Under the pieces are notes generated by a model. It saw only the letters and a list, made by a program, of their open reading frames with translations, ran no database searches and had not been told where the DNA came from. Of a stretch of DNA of 64,000 nucleotides, positions 9,958 through 22,255 are shown in pieces (positions within the stretch are counted from its first letter, which is position 1; every line of letters begins with the position of its first letter). Location of the stretch: assembly GCA_047967505.1 (NCBI GenBank), contig CM106541.1. One strand, written 5' to 3'. The DNA comes from Dipteris shenzhenensis (taxonomy: Eukaryota; Polypodiophyta; Polypodiopsida; Gleicheniales). A program made the position numbers and the translations under genes.

Positions 9958-10158
9958 AAAAGCTTGTTAATATATATATATATATATTTTTTAAAAAAAA
10001 GGAAATTTTGTAAAAAAGGGGCCATGCTTGGCGCCAAACATGGCCCCTTTTTAAAAATATATATTTTTAAAACAAGCTTTTAGAATTTTGTTTAAAAAAT
10101 CTCCAAAAAAAGGGTGAAGTTGGTGCCCTCCTATGGACGCCAACTTTTCCCTTTTTTT
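9958..10158. repeat. fold-back (hairpin) region
   Basis: Three nested or serial inverted repeats. The outer pair is AAAAGCTTGTT (9958-9968) with AACAAGCTTTT (10071-10081). The inner perfect 14-bp pair is 10013-10026 with 10039-10052, around a loop that is itself the palindrome TTGGCGCCAA. A second hairpin spans 10105-10158 with AAGTTGG/CCAACTT and A-run/T-run stems. It could be a fold-back transposon remnant or an RNA hairpin source. Confidence 0.8.
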
Positions 10159-10680
10159 TTTGTTATTTTCATCCCAAAAATATAAAACAAGTCCAAAAAT
10201 GAAAAAAATTGCACAATTTTTTACCCCTAGCAAAGACGGCCCTTTTTGAGGGCGTTCCACTCAAATTTGGCCAACGTCACTTTCAAGAAGTAATTCATGC
10301 ATAGATCTAGTTATGCCGTCGATTTTTCTTCAAAAAGTTTGGAAATCGGAGTTAGTAGGCAAAAGTTATGGCTGTTTTACTATTTGGCAAAATTTCTATA
10401 TAATTTTTACTAGTTTTCATGTTTTTCTATAGGCTTGCTTGCCTTTCACACAAATCACCTACACTTTCTAATTGTTACATAATTGTGATTGCTATGCCAA
10501 GAGCCAAGATGCTCATTTTTTGGGGGTCTTTAAAAGCTTTTTTTGGTTTTTGGGGTGGAGGTGTGGGGTATACTGTTTTTTTAAATATTTGACAACAAAC
10601 AAATTTAAAAAAATGGCATCTTCACCCTTACACCTATTCTTGCATTAAATACTCATTGAATGCTATTTGTCAGACATCAA

Positions 10681-10690
10681 CTATATAGAG
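10681..10690 (+). promoter_or_regulatory. TATA box for the 10817 gene
   Basis: CTATATAGAG followed about 30 bases on by a C-run and CT-rich sequence typical of a plant 5' leader. The ATG lies at 10817. Confidence 0.45.
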
Positions 10691-10816
10691 ACCCCCTACC
10701 CCCCCCCCCCCCCCCCAACATCTCTCTCAAGCTCTCGTTCTCTCTCAACTCCTCCTCCATACCCTAGCTCTTTGTCTCTCTCTCTCTCTCTCTCTCTCTC
10801 TCCGATCCCTCTTGAA

Positions 10817-11560
10817 ATGGCCGGCCCAACTGGTGCAGGGTCTAGCAACCTCAACAAAGTGCGGATCTATTTGAACTGCTTCTCATCGGAGCCAATGATA
10901 GGATATGCAAATGGCAGAACCGTTGTGCTAAGTGAGGATGACCCCGTGATAGGCAAGGGCATTTGTGTGATGGCCATCACACATGTAAATGGCCGCCTGC
11001 AGACTACGCAATTGGAAGCCATTTAGGAGAGTGGATTGGGGTAGTTGTACATGCTTAACACAGAGTTGTCATGTGACTATGTGCTAGAGAGAGGAAAGAG
11101 TGCACCTGCCCATGCTCCACCCATAATAGATCTCACCCAAAGCCCAGCCAATTTGAGGCAGAGAGCATGCGAGTTGGACCCATCATTTCGAGCACAAGGG
11201 AAGGCAACCATTGCACAAGCTACACCCACAATAGCTCTCACAGTGGCTAGCCCAAGAAGCCCGAGCTCGACAAGCCATGTGAACAACCATTAGGAGGCCC
11301 TGGCACGGTACTGATCGATGATGACAATGATATAGTAGCCACAATGGAGGGTCCTCAAGTAGTCCATTAGCATGTCGTCATACATCAAGTCTTTTGGGGG
11401 ACATCATCAACTTATCAACAACTGTTGCACAATTCAACCACAGTGGAGAAGTTGATTGAAGTTGCAACAATGTACAATAGGAACGTTGAGTTCAAACTAC
11501 CACCCACGCCGCATGGAGCGAGTGCAATGGATGGCATGGAGCAAAAGTATGATGGCTAAC
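10817..11560 (+). pseudogene. unrecognised decayed protein gene
   Basis: From ATG 10817 the frame reads MAGPTGAGSSNLNKVRIYLN and VVLSEDDPVIGKGICVMAIT. It meets TAG at 11024 and 11040, then continues in the same frame (LYMLNTELSCDYVLERGKSA, IIDLTQSPANLRQRACELDP) to a TAG at 11291. A shift near 11300 moves to TVLIDDDNDIVATMEGPQVV and STTVEKLIEVATMYNRNVEF, ending at a TAA near 11560. The consistent coding pattern on both sides of the breaks suggests one ancestral gene with a CT-rich leader and a TATA box. I recognise no family. Confidence 0.5.
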
Positions 11561-13230
11561 TAGCATAGTATTGCATATGTTAACTAGGATAGCAAAGCAT
11601 TGTGATGTCTCTTGAGGTGACTCACATGTCGTGGGGATCTTGGGGGGATGCCGTCGAAGCCTCTACTCTTAAACAACTCCTTGTGGGAGTTCTGTATTCA
11701 CAAACCATCCACTTGTGTCACCCAAGCATCTACCAGATCGTGTGCAAGTGATTTCACAAGGGAAGGGAAGAGAGGGGAGAAAGGAGGAAAAGGGGAATGA
11801 GAACATGAGAGGGAGGAGATGGGGGTAGGGGGATTACCACTCTCCTAAAGCCTTTGAACAAGGTACACTTTTTTGGCATCTCAATCTTCATCACCATTAC
11901 CTTGGGTTTTCTTTCAATTATTTGATACTTTTGCCTTTTCTCTTGTCGTTCCTGGATAAAGACAATGGCATTCTACGTCTTTGTTAGAATTTGGAGCAAA
12001 TGCATGCCCTTTTTCATGCTTATCCCTTGTTTAATATTGATCCTGGTGGTCTAAAGTCCCAATCCTAGCACATATGAAAAGAAACCCCTAGCCTAGCCAC
12101 TATGGCAAATTGCTTGTATTGCATGTTGGTCTTTAATGAAAATTTACAAAATTTCCCAATACACTAATGCCATGTCCAATGGAACAAGATCAAGTAAAAA
12201 AGATGTTTACAAGGAAGATTGTTATCTCTCGACTATAACGGGTGATATTGGAATTCCATCGAAGGCCAATGCAACCCAAGCGATTTACCATCGAGCATTT
12301 CTTTTCATGTGCTAAAGTTCATGTGATGAGGATGTAGAAATTATATTTTCATGTGCTAATGATGAGGAAATATGCTGGTAGCCAATGTCATATGCTAGAT
12401 AATGCTATTAAGCACCTACAATTGCTAGTAACCCCTGTCACAATGTAGATAGTTCTTGCATGTGGTAGTTCCTAGTTAGTATTCAGCATCTGATCTACTA
12501 ATTATTACCTACATAAAATAGTTCCTATTAATATTTGCATGTGGCGATATTTGGTTGTCTCATTAGTACCTACGTATGGTTTATGTTAGGTAGTGTTAAA
12601 AAATGTTTAGTCTATTCATCCATTCTTTTGATGGCATGTTGAGTTCTTTCATTGATTTAAAGCCCACAATTCAAAGTGTAAAATTTAGTTGTAGTCATTT
12701 GAATAGTTTAAGCCTTTTCTTTTTGTCATTTGAATCACTTAATCCTTTTTTTTAATGCAAGTTGAAGGATCGGTACGCATGTATACCATGTACAAATGTC
12801 CTTTTTCAAAGATGCCTTGAACTTGCTGTGCTCTTAGAACTTTGACCTCCATGTAAGGAGTTGTCAATGCAAATGCAAGTCTTTACAAGTGGGGACAAAA
12901 GCAATGACTGTTCTATTCTCGACACTTACAAAGCTCACTCATTTGTGGGAATCAATGATCTTCCCAAAACAAAAGGATGAAACCTTCCACTAGAGTAAGT
13001 GTTTAGAGGGTAGATGCAAGGATTATGGCACAAAGACATTGGCCTACTACCCCTAGAGATTGAAAGGCAAGAGAAGACCATTATTATGAAATTTTTTGAA
13101 TATGTAAATGTTTCAATTAGCATGGAAACCAAAAGAAGAGGAAAGATCTATTGAACAAAGAGATGTAGTGAGGGATTTTTTGGTGTTCTTGAAGAGAAAA
13201 ATGAAATACTTCATCAAACATATCTACATA
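11561..13230. other. no gene recognised
   Basis: Unique-looking AT-rich sequence. I see no convincing reading frame, RNA gene or repeat in it. Confidence 0.6.
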
Positions 13231-13695
13231 ATGTTAGGAGAAACATGATAAAATGGAGCAACAATGCGAGAAGAAAATTGCATGAAATACACAATACAAA
13301 AAGCACATGGAATGGAAGAGACAAAGAGACATTTATATATGTGGTTTACCAGTGTGGGCTACGTCCATAAAGAAATAGCTAAGTCCTGTGTCTTTCTTAT
13401 CTAGCAAGTGAGAAGATACAAAATACAAGCAGTATATCCACTCCTCTCCTACTATGTGAGCTACACCCTTATCTTACAATTTTAACCACACAACTCATAA
13501 GCAAATCATGCGCCAATTTTTATGTATTTTTTGGCTTCGGGGTCGTTGGCCTCCCTTGGAACCCCCCAACGACAGTACTAGGGGGGTGTTCCACCCCCCC
13601 CTTATGCCTCCTTCATGGGATGGATATAAATCGTCTAGGTCCAAATCATGGCCAAAAAATGATATCTGAAAAAGGATCAGGCTCCACATACAACA
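13231..13695 (-). mobile_element. copia 3' LTR (left limit approximate)
   Basis: On the minus strand a purine tract, CCAAGTGGGAGAT (13696-13708), is followed by TGTTGTATGTGGAGCC, the expected junction of polypurine tract and LTR start. The LTR holds a TATA-like CATATATAAATG near 13331-13342. I could not find the other LTR, so its far end is a guess. Confidence 0.5.
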
Positions 13696-13779
13696 ATCTC
13701 CCACTTGGAGATTGATCATAGTAACTCCACTATTACTACATTCATTGAAATTCTTTAAATCTAGCTATCCATCATATAG

Positions 13780-14469
13780 TTCCTCATTCTTGAAGACCAA
13801 TTGAAATTGAGAAAGAGCTCAAGTCTCCTTGGTTACCACCTTAGTCAATATGTCTATAAGATTCTAGCTATGTGTATCTTTTCCCGCTTTAACTGTCCAT
13901 CCTCCAAAATCGATTAGATGAAATGAAATCTGAGCTGTATATGTTTGGTTCTTGATGGAAGGCTGAATTCTTTGCGAGGTGAATAGTACCCTGGCTATCA
14001 ATGTACAAGCTACAATTTTCTTGCTTCTTCCCATTTTCCCCACAAACCTCTCCAACCGAATCATCTCTTTACTAGCCTCTATAACTACAATATATTATGC
14101 TTTTGTTGTAGAAAGTCCAACAACCTTTTGCATTCTGTGTTTGCATTTGTCTTTCTTCCTTTTCTACAAGTGATATTTATACATAACATTCTCACTGAAT
14201 ACAACATCTCTGCTCCTAATGATTTTGTTACTTTCATAATCCCACAAACAATAACCAAACTCACTACCTCCATATCCAATAAAGATGCACTTCTTGGATT
14301 TTGCCTCAAGCTCTGTTCTCGATTCCTTATTAACATGGACAAATGCTTCACAACCAAAAACCTTCAAAAGAGAATAGTTAACCTTTTTACTTGTCCATGC
14401 CTCTTCTAGAATGCCACCATCTAAGGAACTTGAAGGCGATCTATTTATCAAGTAAATAGCTCTATTCAT
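13780..14469 (-). pseudogene. copia integrase/RNase H remnant
   Basis: From 14469 the minus strand reads MNRAIYLINRSPSSSLDGG, LLKVFGCEAFVHVNKE, KSKKCIFIGYGGSEFGY and IIRSRDVVFSENVMYK, the C-terminal end of a copia integrase. Further on SRTKHIQLRFHFI and ILEDGQLKREKIHIA match the end of a copia RNase H. The sequence in between, including reverse transcriptase, is gone. Confidence 0.8.
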
Positions 14470-14779
14470 TGCTTTAGCCCAAAGCTATAAGGGCAGCCCT
14501 ATGTGTAGTCTCATGCTCCTTCCACGCTTCATGATTGTTTCATTCATCCTCTCTGACATTGCACGGTGCTTCCGGAGTTTTCTTCTCTTTAAGAATTCCA
14601 TTGTATTGTATGTGCAAAAAACACAGTCTAATTAAACTAATCAAAGCTGCTAGAAAACAAAACATTTCTACGATCGGACTAGTCACATAACTAGTGTCTG
14701 ACCTGAACAGGGCTCTAAAAGTTAGATAATAATAATTGGTGTCTGACTTGAACATGGCTCTAAAAGTTAGACAATAATA

Positions 14780-16350
14780 ATATATTGTTGTTCATTTCTA
14801 TAGTTCTATTCAACCACAATTTCAATCATGTAACTACTACTACTAAGCTAGTTTAGGACAGTCACATATAATCAAGCTAGTAATTAAACTATTCAAAGCT
14901 AGTAGTAAAATAGAACAATTTTAGTTTAGGAAACTCACATATAATCAAGCTAATAATTAAAATAATTAAGGTAATAATTAAACTAATCAAGCTACTAGTA
15001 AAGAAAAACAGTCGGGTTGGTTTAGGACAGTCACAATTTCAACCACCGGGATTGTGTCTAACCTAAATTAGGTTGTACATGCAAAAAACATAGTCTAATT
15101 AAACTAATCAAGCTAATAATTAAACAAATCAAAGATACTAGAAAACAAAACAATTTCCACTACCGGGCTAGTTTAGGATACTCACATAACTAGTGTCTAA
15201 CTTGAACAAGCTCTGAATAGGGCTCTAACAATTAGACAATAACAATACATTGCTATTTATTATTGTATTTTTGTTCAACCGTAATTTTAATCATGTAACT
15301 ACTCTTGGGCTGGTTTAGAAAAATCATATATAATCAAGCTAATAATTAAACTAATCAAGCTTGTAATTAAGCTAATTAAGATACTAGTAAAACAAAACAA
15401 TTTTAGTTTAGGACAATCACATATAATCAAGCTATTAACTAAACTAATCAAGGTAATAATTAAACTTATCAAGCTACGAGTAAAGTAGAACAAGCAGGCT
15501 AGTTTAGGACAGTCACAATTTCAACCATTGGGCTAGTGTTTGAACTGAACCAGCTCGGTGATATATTATTGTATGTGTAAAAAATACAATCTAATTAAAC
15601 TAATCAAGATTATAATTAAACTAATTAAAGCTAGTAGAGAACAAAAAAATTTCTACTGTCGGTCTAGTTTAGGACATTCACATAACTCGTATCTGACCTA
15701 AACAAGCTTGGTGACATATAACAATTATATATTAACAATATGTTATTATTCACTTTTGTATTTTTGTTCAATAACAATTTCAATCACGTAACTGTCATTT
15801 GACTTAAACCAGCTTAGTGATGTTCCACTAACCACCAGTTTAGTTTAGGATAATCACATTAAGTCCAAGCCAGCCTAGTTTAGAAATTAATTTGTATGTG
15901 ACCTGAACCACTGGAAAATTAAATTTAAATAATTTACCTACTAGGAAACACAACATTTTCAACCATAGAGCTAGTCATCAATTAGATAATAATATATTGC
16001 TATTCTATTGCAAAATATATTGATGTTAATTTAGTTCAACCATGCTAGTTAGGACAATCATATACGTGGTCTTTGACTTGGACCAGCCATGGTTGCATGA
16101 TCTTCCAAGCACAGGGATGGTTTAGGATAATTACATTAACTTCAAGCCAGCTTGGTGTAGAAATTGAACATTCAAAAACTCAATCACAAACAACCACTGA
16201 GCTAGTTTAGGACAATCACATGATTTTCTAGCCTATCACTGGGCTACTTTAGGGCAATCACATTAAGTCAAGCCAGCCAGTTTTTAAATTAAATAATTAA
16301 ACTATTCCAAAACTCAATCATAGACAGTTTATTTTAGGCAACCATTGACA
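14780..16350. repeat. AT-rich degenerate tandem repeat array
   Basis: Variants of GGCTAGTTTAGGACA(A/G)TCACAT, AATTAAACTAATCAAGCTA and (G/T)TCTGACCTGAAC recur about a dozen times. The order of variants repeats with an offset near 480 bp (compare 14932, 15018, 15168 with 15405, 15496, 15664), so there is a higher-order unit made of shorter units. Non-coding. Confidence 0.8.
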
Positions 16351-17330
16351 TACTATATCTAGCATGTGTATGATGTGATCGTCAAACTTGTTGCATCTCG
16401 TCCACTTTTTGCAGATATCCTTCTTATTTCAAATTGGGCTAATTGCGCATTGCTTCCACTGTGTGTCCAACAACTAGAGCCATGTTGGACTTCTAATCGA
16501 CAACATCTTCAACATTGTGCACCCATGCCATTTCTCCTATGTTTCAAGGGACACCAACATAGCTAATGTCACCCTCTTTACAGCTAGTTGATCTAATCTC
16601 ATGTTCTTCTACTCTGATGGCATGCATCTACAACCTCTTCTTGTTAGTGCTCAACAAGGAGTCTTGTTTCTTCTCATTGTTTCTCCCTTTGCAAACATTG
16701 CAAAAGTATCTTCTATTGTCATTTCAATGCCATACCATTTCTTTTCTTGACTGGCAATCTATTGCTTATGCCTTGACCAAGCTTTTCACCTTTCCTATCT
16801 CATAGCCTTTATCTACTTCTCTTGCAAGCCATGATGAGCTGCATCTTGCCATAGACACCATGAGTTATGGGCATTGCTAGTGGTATGAGGTTGCCTCGTT
16901 GGAGGGGTAGCAGATTCCATCATTGGAGAGATTGTTGGGGCAGACTATTAGGAGGTTATGGGCTATGGCGTAGACATTGGAGCAGGCTTGCAGGACATGG
17001 TGATGTTGAGGCCCGTGGAGTCTTGTTTGGAGCTATGATGGCAGCTCGTACTTCACAGTTGGAGCTCTTTTGGGCGGCTGTAGGGAGTCGTCATCTAGAG
17101 AGGCTACTGTTGCATACAGGAGCTGAAGGTTTTGAAGGCACTATGGTCACCTTGGAGGTAGAGCAGAAAGCACCTCAATTTAAAGCAATCCAAAAATCCA
17201 TAGAATTCATGGGGGGACAATGAATGTGTAAAGCATTGTTGTGTCTATTCGAAGTACCTAATAATAGTCCCATGAAAGCTACAAAGCAGTGAGTGCACTA
17301 ACCTGAAGTCCCTTAAGAAGATGGACATGA
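16351..17330. other. no gene recognised; G-rich open frame
   Basis: An open frame at 16867-17223 encodes a Trp/Arg/Gly-rich 118-residue peptide with no recognisable motif. Its codon pattern looks like chance in GC-richer DNA. Nothing else supported. Confidence 0.5.
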
Positions 17331-18515
17331 TGACAAAATAGAGGGGAGAGGAGAAGAGTGGAGATGACGAGAGAGGGCACAGCTAGAGAGCACACCACAA
17401 ATGACTAACTATACACTAGATTTAGTTGAAAATGTAGAATATATATACAAACCCATTTAGGGTTAGGGTTAGGGCATCTGTCGATGGAAGTGCTAAAGTG
17501 TAGAAGATGGCTAGTCGTCTTGCAAAGATGGCAGTTGAGCATGGCAGCTTGTTCGTTGAAAAGGTCTATCATGCTCCCTTCGTCCGTCGTGAGTGTTGCA
17601 TGCAGCTGGTGTTGCTAGGCAGTGGCCTTTTGCTGATGTTGTGAGCCGCAGTTTCTAGGCAGAGGTTGTGAGTTGCAGTTGTAATAGTTGATGGATCCGT
17701 TTCGCTAAAGGTGGCATGGGCGTCAGCTTGAGGGACTCCGTATCGTTGATACTGTGAGGCCGTTGATAATGGATACCAGGAGAGGGATTTGCTGCGAGCC
17801 TTTGGAGACTTAGCTCTCTACCTTGATAGGATGCTGGAAGCTATAGAAAACTGTGGACAAAGCACTGTGGTGCATTCGAAGGTTGCATGGGCTGAGCAGA
17901 GCCATTGTTGATTGTCGACCAGACTATGTGGGAGCTAGTTGAAGCTCATAGATTGTTGCTATGCTTATTGTGAACATAGGGTTGCCTTGTCTTCTTTAGC
18001 AAGCTATCATGGGACCTCTCTAAAATGGAACTTAATCTATATCTCTCAGAAGAAAGAAAGAAAGAAAGAAAGAAGGGATGAATAGAAATCCTCACAATTT
18101 CTTGTCTCAATGGAAACACCTCTCTCTCATGGACGGAATGAATGGATGGAATTTTCTCTCAACAGAAGAGAATGGATGTCTTTCATCATCAGAATGAAAG
18201 AATGGAGGCTCAATCTCTCAATCTCTTTTGCTCTCACAAGAAGGATGGCACCTCAGTAGAAGGCAAAATCAAGCTCTGATACCATGACAAAATATGAAGA
18301 GGGGAGAGGAGAAGAGTGGAGATGAGGAGAGAGGGCATAGTTAGAGAGCACACCACAAATGACTAACTGTACACTAGATTTAGTTGAAAATGTAGAATAT
18401 ATACAAACCCATTTAGGATTAGGGTTAGGGAATCTAACCCTTTCCTTTATAGCACTCTATATGTGTTAGTGCTATGCACATGTAATCACATGATGTTGAG
18501 CATGGTCTCTCAACA
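17331..18515 (-). mobile_element. short non-coding LTR element (TRIM-like), minus strand
   Basis: Two direct repeats begin TGACAAAATA: 18285-18515 (full, ending CTCAACA, so TG...CA bounded when read on the minus strand) and 17331-17478 (partial). Immediately inside the full copy is GCTCTGATACCA (18273-18284), the complement of the initiator-Met tRNA primer site TGGTATCAGAGC. The internal part is about 0.8 kb and has no gag or pol. I see no clear target-site duplication, and the left LTR lacks about 80 bp, so the element is damaged. Confidence 0.65.
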
Positions 18516-19533
<1,018 letters not shown>

Positions 19534-19619
19534 CAGTGCTCTCAAAGTAGTGTTAAAGCAATGTGCGGACAGAGAATTGCAACAAGATAGAGCTTGGAAG
19601 AGCAGACATCATGCGCTGC

Positions 19620-19770
19620 GCACACACACATACACACATGTATACTTTCCCACTGATGAATTACTCTTTTATGTACATCTTGTGAAATCTCCCCTTTATA
19701 CTCTTTTTTTAACCACCCCACACACCAAGCACACTAATCCTCCCATAACTCAATCATGCAAAAGAGCTCA
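19620..19770 (+). repeat. (CA)n-flanked dispersed repeat, copy II (truncated)
   Basis: A (CA)n tract followed by ATGTATACTTTCCCAC, CTTGTGAAATCTCCCCTTTA and CACACCAAGCACACTAATCC matches the first 150 bp of copy IV at 21627. The rest is missing. Confidence 0.8.
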
Positions 19771-20309
19771 AATGAAGTAGTACATTCAAACATACATACA
19801 AGGAATCGAATAAATGCATGAATATAAATATACATTGCAAAGAAAGAATGAGTACACACATATCTTCTAGTACCATATGGATCTTAATCATTTTGAAGTA
19901 AAACATTACACATATAGAAAAATAAGAACACACCTCGCTTTATCATTGATGCAATTGGGGATGACACTAGTTGTGTGCTACAAGATGGCCTCTTTGTATA
20001 AGCTTGAAAAATGGAAGAGAGGATGGGAGAAGTAGGTGGCTCTAATATGGAAAGTAGAGGGGGAGAATTTGAAAGGTAAATGTTCCTAGTAACTATCACT
20101 GTCACTTAGCACTATATTATTAGTCTTAAATAGCATAACATGTAATGATGCACTAAGGACACTTCATAATGGATTTTTTAATTAAAAAAAGGCCTTTTCA
20201 AAACTTTATTGCATCACTTTGAGAGCTTATATTAATTTGCAATATCCATTGCAAAAACTACTCTTATTAAATGCATCACATATGTGTCACTACTTGCATT
20301 TACAATGCT

Positions 20310-20340
<31 letters not shown>
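19771..20340. other. no gene recognised
   Basis: AT-rich, with a short (TG)n-(AG)n tract at about 20309-20345. No coding signal. Confidence 0.6.
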
Positions 20341-20345
<5 letters not shown>

Positions 20346-20375
20346 GAAGACAAAAGACAACATTTGGTAGTAGTG

Positions 20376-20580
20376 GTTGGTCACCCTCCTTGACGCAGCC
20401 TACAAAATGTTAGTCAAGGTCATGACTCTATATTTGCGGTCCTCATCTACTATTTTTTGCATGATAGCAAAGCATATTGACAACATCTTCTCATTTTCAC
20501 AGGTTATTGATTCGGCACAAATAAGTCTTGGCCTCTTGCAATACTTTGTATCTCAAGGGAAGACTAGGCCTTATTAATCT
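20376..20580 (+). pseudogene. LINE reverse transcriptase scrap
   Basis: The frame VTLLDAAYKMLVKVMTLYLR followed by ICxMIAKHIDNIFSF-type sequence fits the start of a plant non-LTR reverse transcriptase domain (compare MLNASYKILAKDLAIRLK at 31245). Only about 200 bp remain. Confidence 0.5.
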
Positions 20581-20724
20581 AAGATGCAGAGAGGGGTCAT
20601 CATAGGCAATCTTATTGTGTGAACCCTTACTCTAAGGTCATGGCCTTGGAAGACCATTTTGCAACATGATCTACTTGCAAATAGTCCAAGGATGGGGAGT
20701 AAAGGTAACAATCCCCTCAGAGAA

Positions 20725-21242
20725 ACTTTATGCTTTTTTTAAAACCACCCCACACAACAAGCACACTAATCCTCCCATACCTCTACTAACCCCTTCTCAA
20801 CCCATCTCTCATTTTCTCCTTACTCCACTTGTGACTTGAACATTTTTTAAATTATCTAAAAATCCATTTGGCTGTCTATATTCCTAGGTAAAGCGATAAC
20901 AAGCCAGGGAAAACATGCATTACTTGTCTACCCAAACATAACTATGTTGTTCTAACACCTAGTTTGTTTGGATGGTCGCAGGTAAGTGGACCCTGACCTT
21001 GGAGCCTGGACTACCTAATGGATTCGACACTATTGTACTATTTCTTTGCTTAAAGATTGCGAACTCAATATATAGAAAAATCCTATTGTCAATCCTTTGG
21101 CTTTTCTTACCAAAATTTTGGATTCCAATATTGTTAAATGTTACTTCAATTTAGTTTTCTTAAAACATTTTCAATCCATTGCTTGTTATAATTATCCAAA
21201 TGATTGAATTAATTGTATGGTTCATTTATTGATACGATTATT
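20725..21242 (+). repeat. (CA)n-flanked dispersed repeat, copy III
   Basis: Aligns to copy IV over about 510 bp with few differences, from the ACCACCCCACAC region to TTGATACGATTATTAAATCTA. The first ~95 bp and the left (CA)n are missing. Confidence 0.85.
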
Positions 21243-21626
21243 AAATCTAAACGCATACACTAATCTCCCAACTAGCCTTTGGTCACGGGCTAGTACCATA
21301 CAAATAATTCGTAATCATAGGATAATTTTAAGTATGGTCAAATGTTTGTCATTGGAATTATTTTGCATCCCTTTCCTTTGTTTACTAAATGAGTACTTTT
21401 TATGTGCAAAAACATTAATTCCAAAAATTGGGTTATGCATCTACTAATGGCATCACTTTTATATCACTTTTGACACTTATCATAGAGATCCCTTTTTAAG
21501 TTCCACATGGTGGGCTTACTCCCCACCATGTGGTCTTACCTCTGGGTTGGAGGTGGGCCACACACAAAAAAAAAAAAAGAAAGAAAGATTTGTAAATGTA
21601 TCTCACACACACTTATTTCTTTACAT

Positions 21627-22219
21627 ACACACACACACACACACATGTATACTTTCCCACCAATGAATTATTTTTTAATGTACACCTTGTGAAATCTCCC
21701 CTTTATACTCTTTTTTAACCACCCCACACACCAAGCACACTAATCCTCCCATACCTCCACTAACCCCTTCTCAACCCATGCTCTCATTCGCTCCTTACTC
21801 CACTTGTGACTTAAACATTTTTTAAATTATCTAAGAATCCATATGGTTGTCTATATTCCTAGGTAAAGTGATAACAAGCCGGCAAAGATAGGCATTACAT
21901 GTCTACCCAAACGTAACTATGTTGTTCTAACACCTAGTTTGTTTGGATGGTGGCAGGTGAGTGGACCTTGACCTTGGAGCCTAGACTACCTAATGGATTC
22001 GACACTGTTGTACTAATTTTTTGCTTAAAATTTTCAAATTCAATATATAGGAAAATCTTATTGTCAATCCTCTTGCTTTCCTTACCAAAATTTTGGATTC
22101 CAATATTGTTAAAGGATTCTTCAATTTAGTTTTCTTTTAAAAAAATTAATTCGTTGCTTGTTATAATTATCCAAATGATTAAATTAATTGTATGGTTCAT
22201 TTATTGATAAGATTATTAA

Positions 22220-22224
<5 letters not shown>
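21627..22224 (+). repeat. (CA)n-flanked dispersed repeat, copy IV (most complete)
   Basis: It starts in (AC)n followed by ATGTATACTTTCCCACC and ends ATTATTAAATCTA directly in a second (CA)n (22225-22252). The body is about 580 bp, non-coding and AT-rich. Copy I in inverse orientation has the same two (CA)n boundaries. Confidence 0.85.

Positions 22225-22252
<28 letters not shown>
22225..22252. repeat. (CA)n microsatellite
   Basis: Pure CA run at the right end of dispersed repeat copy IV. Confidence 0.97.

Positions 22253-22255
<3 letters not shown>

Noticed and set aside
16867-17223. 118-residue Trp/Arg/Gly-rich ORF
   Set aside because: No motif, no promoter or splice context, next to an LTR element.
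17455-17480. TTAGGGTTAGGG as interstitial telomere repeat (also at 18415-18440 and 59220)
   Set aside because: Only two or three units, inside LTR sequences; better explained as telo-box in retrotransposon promoters.
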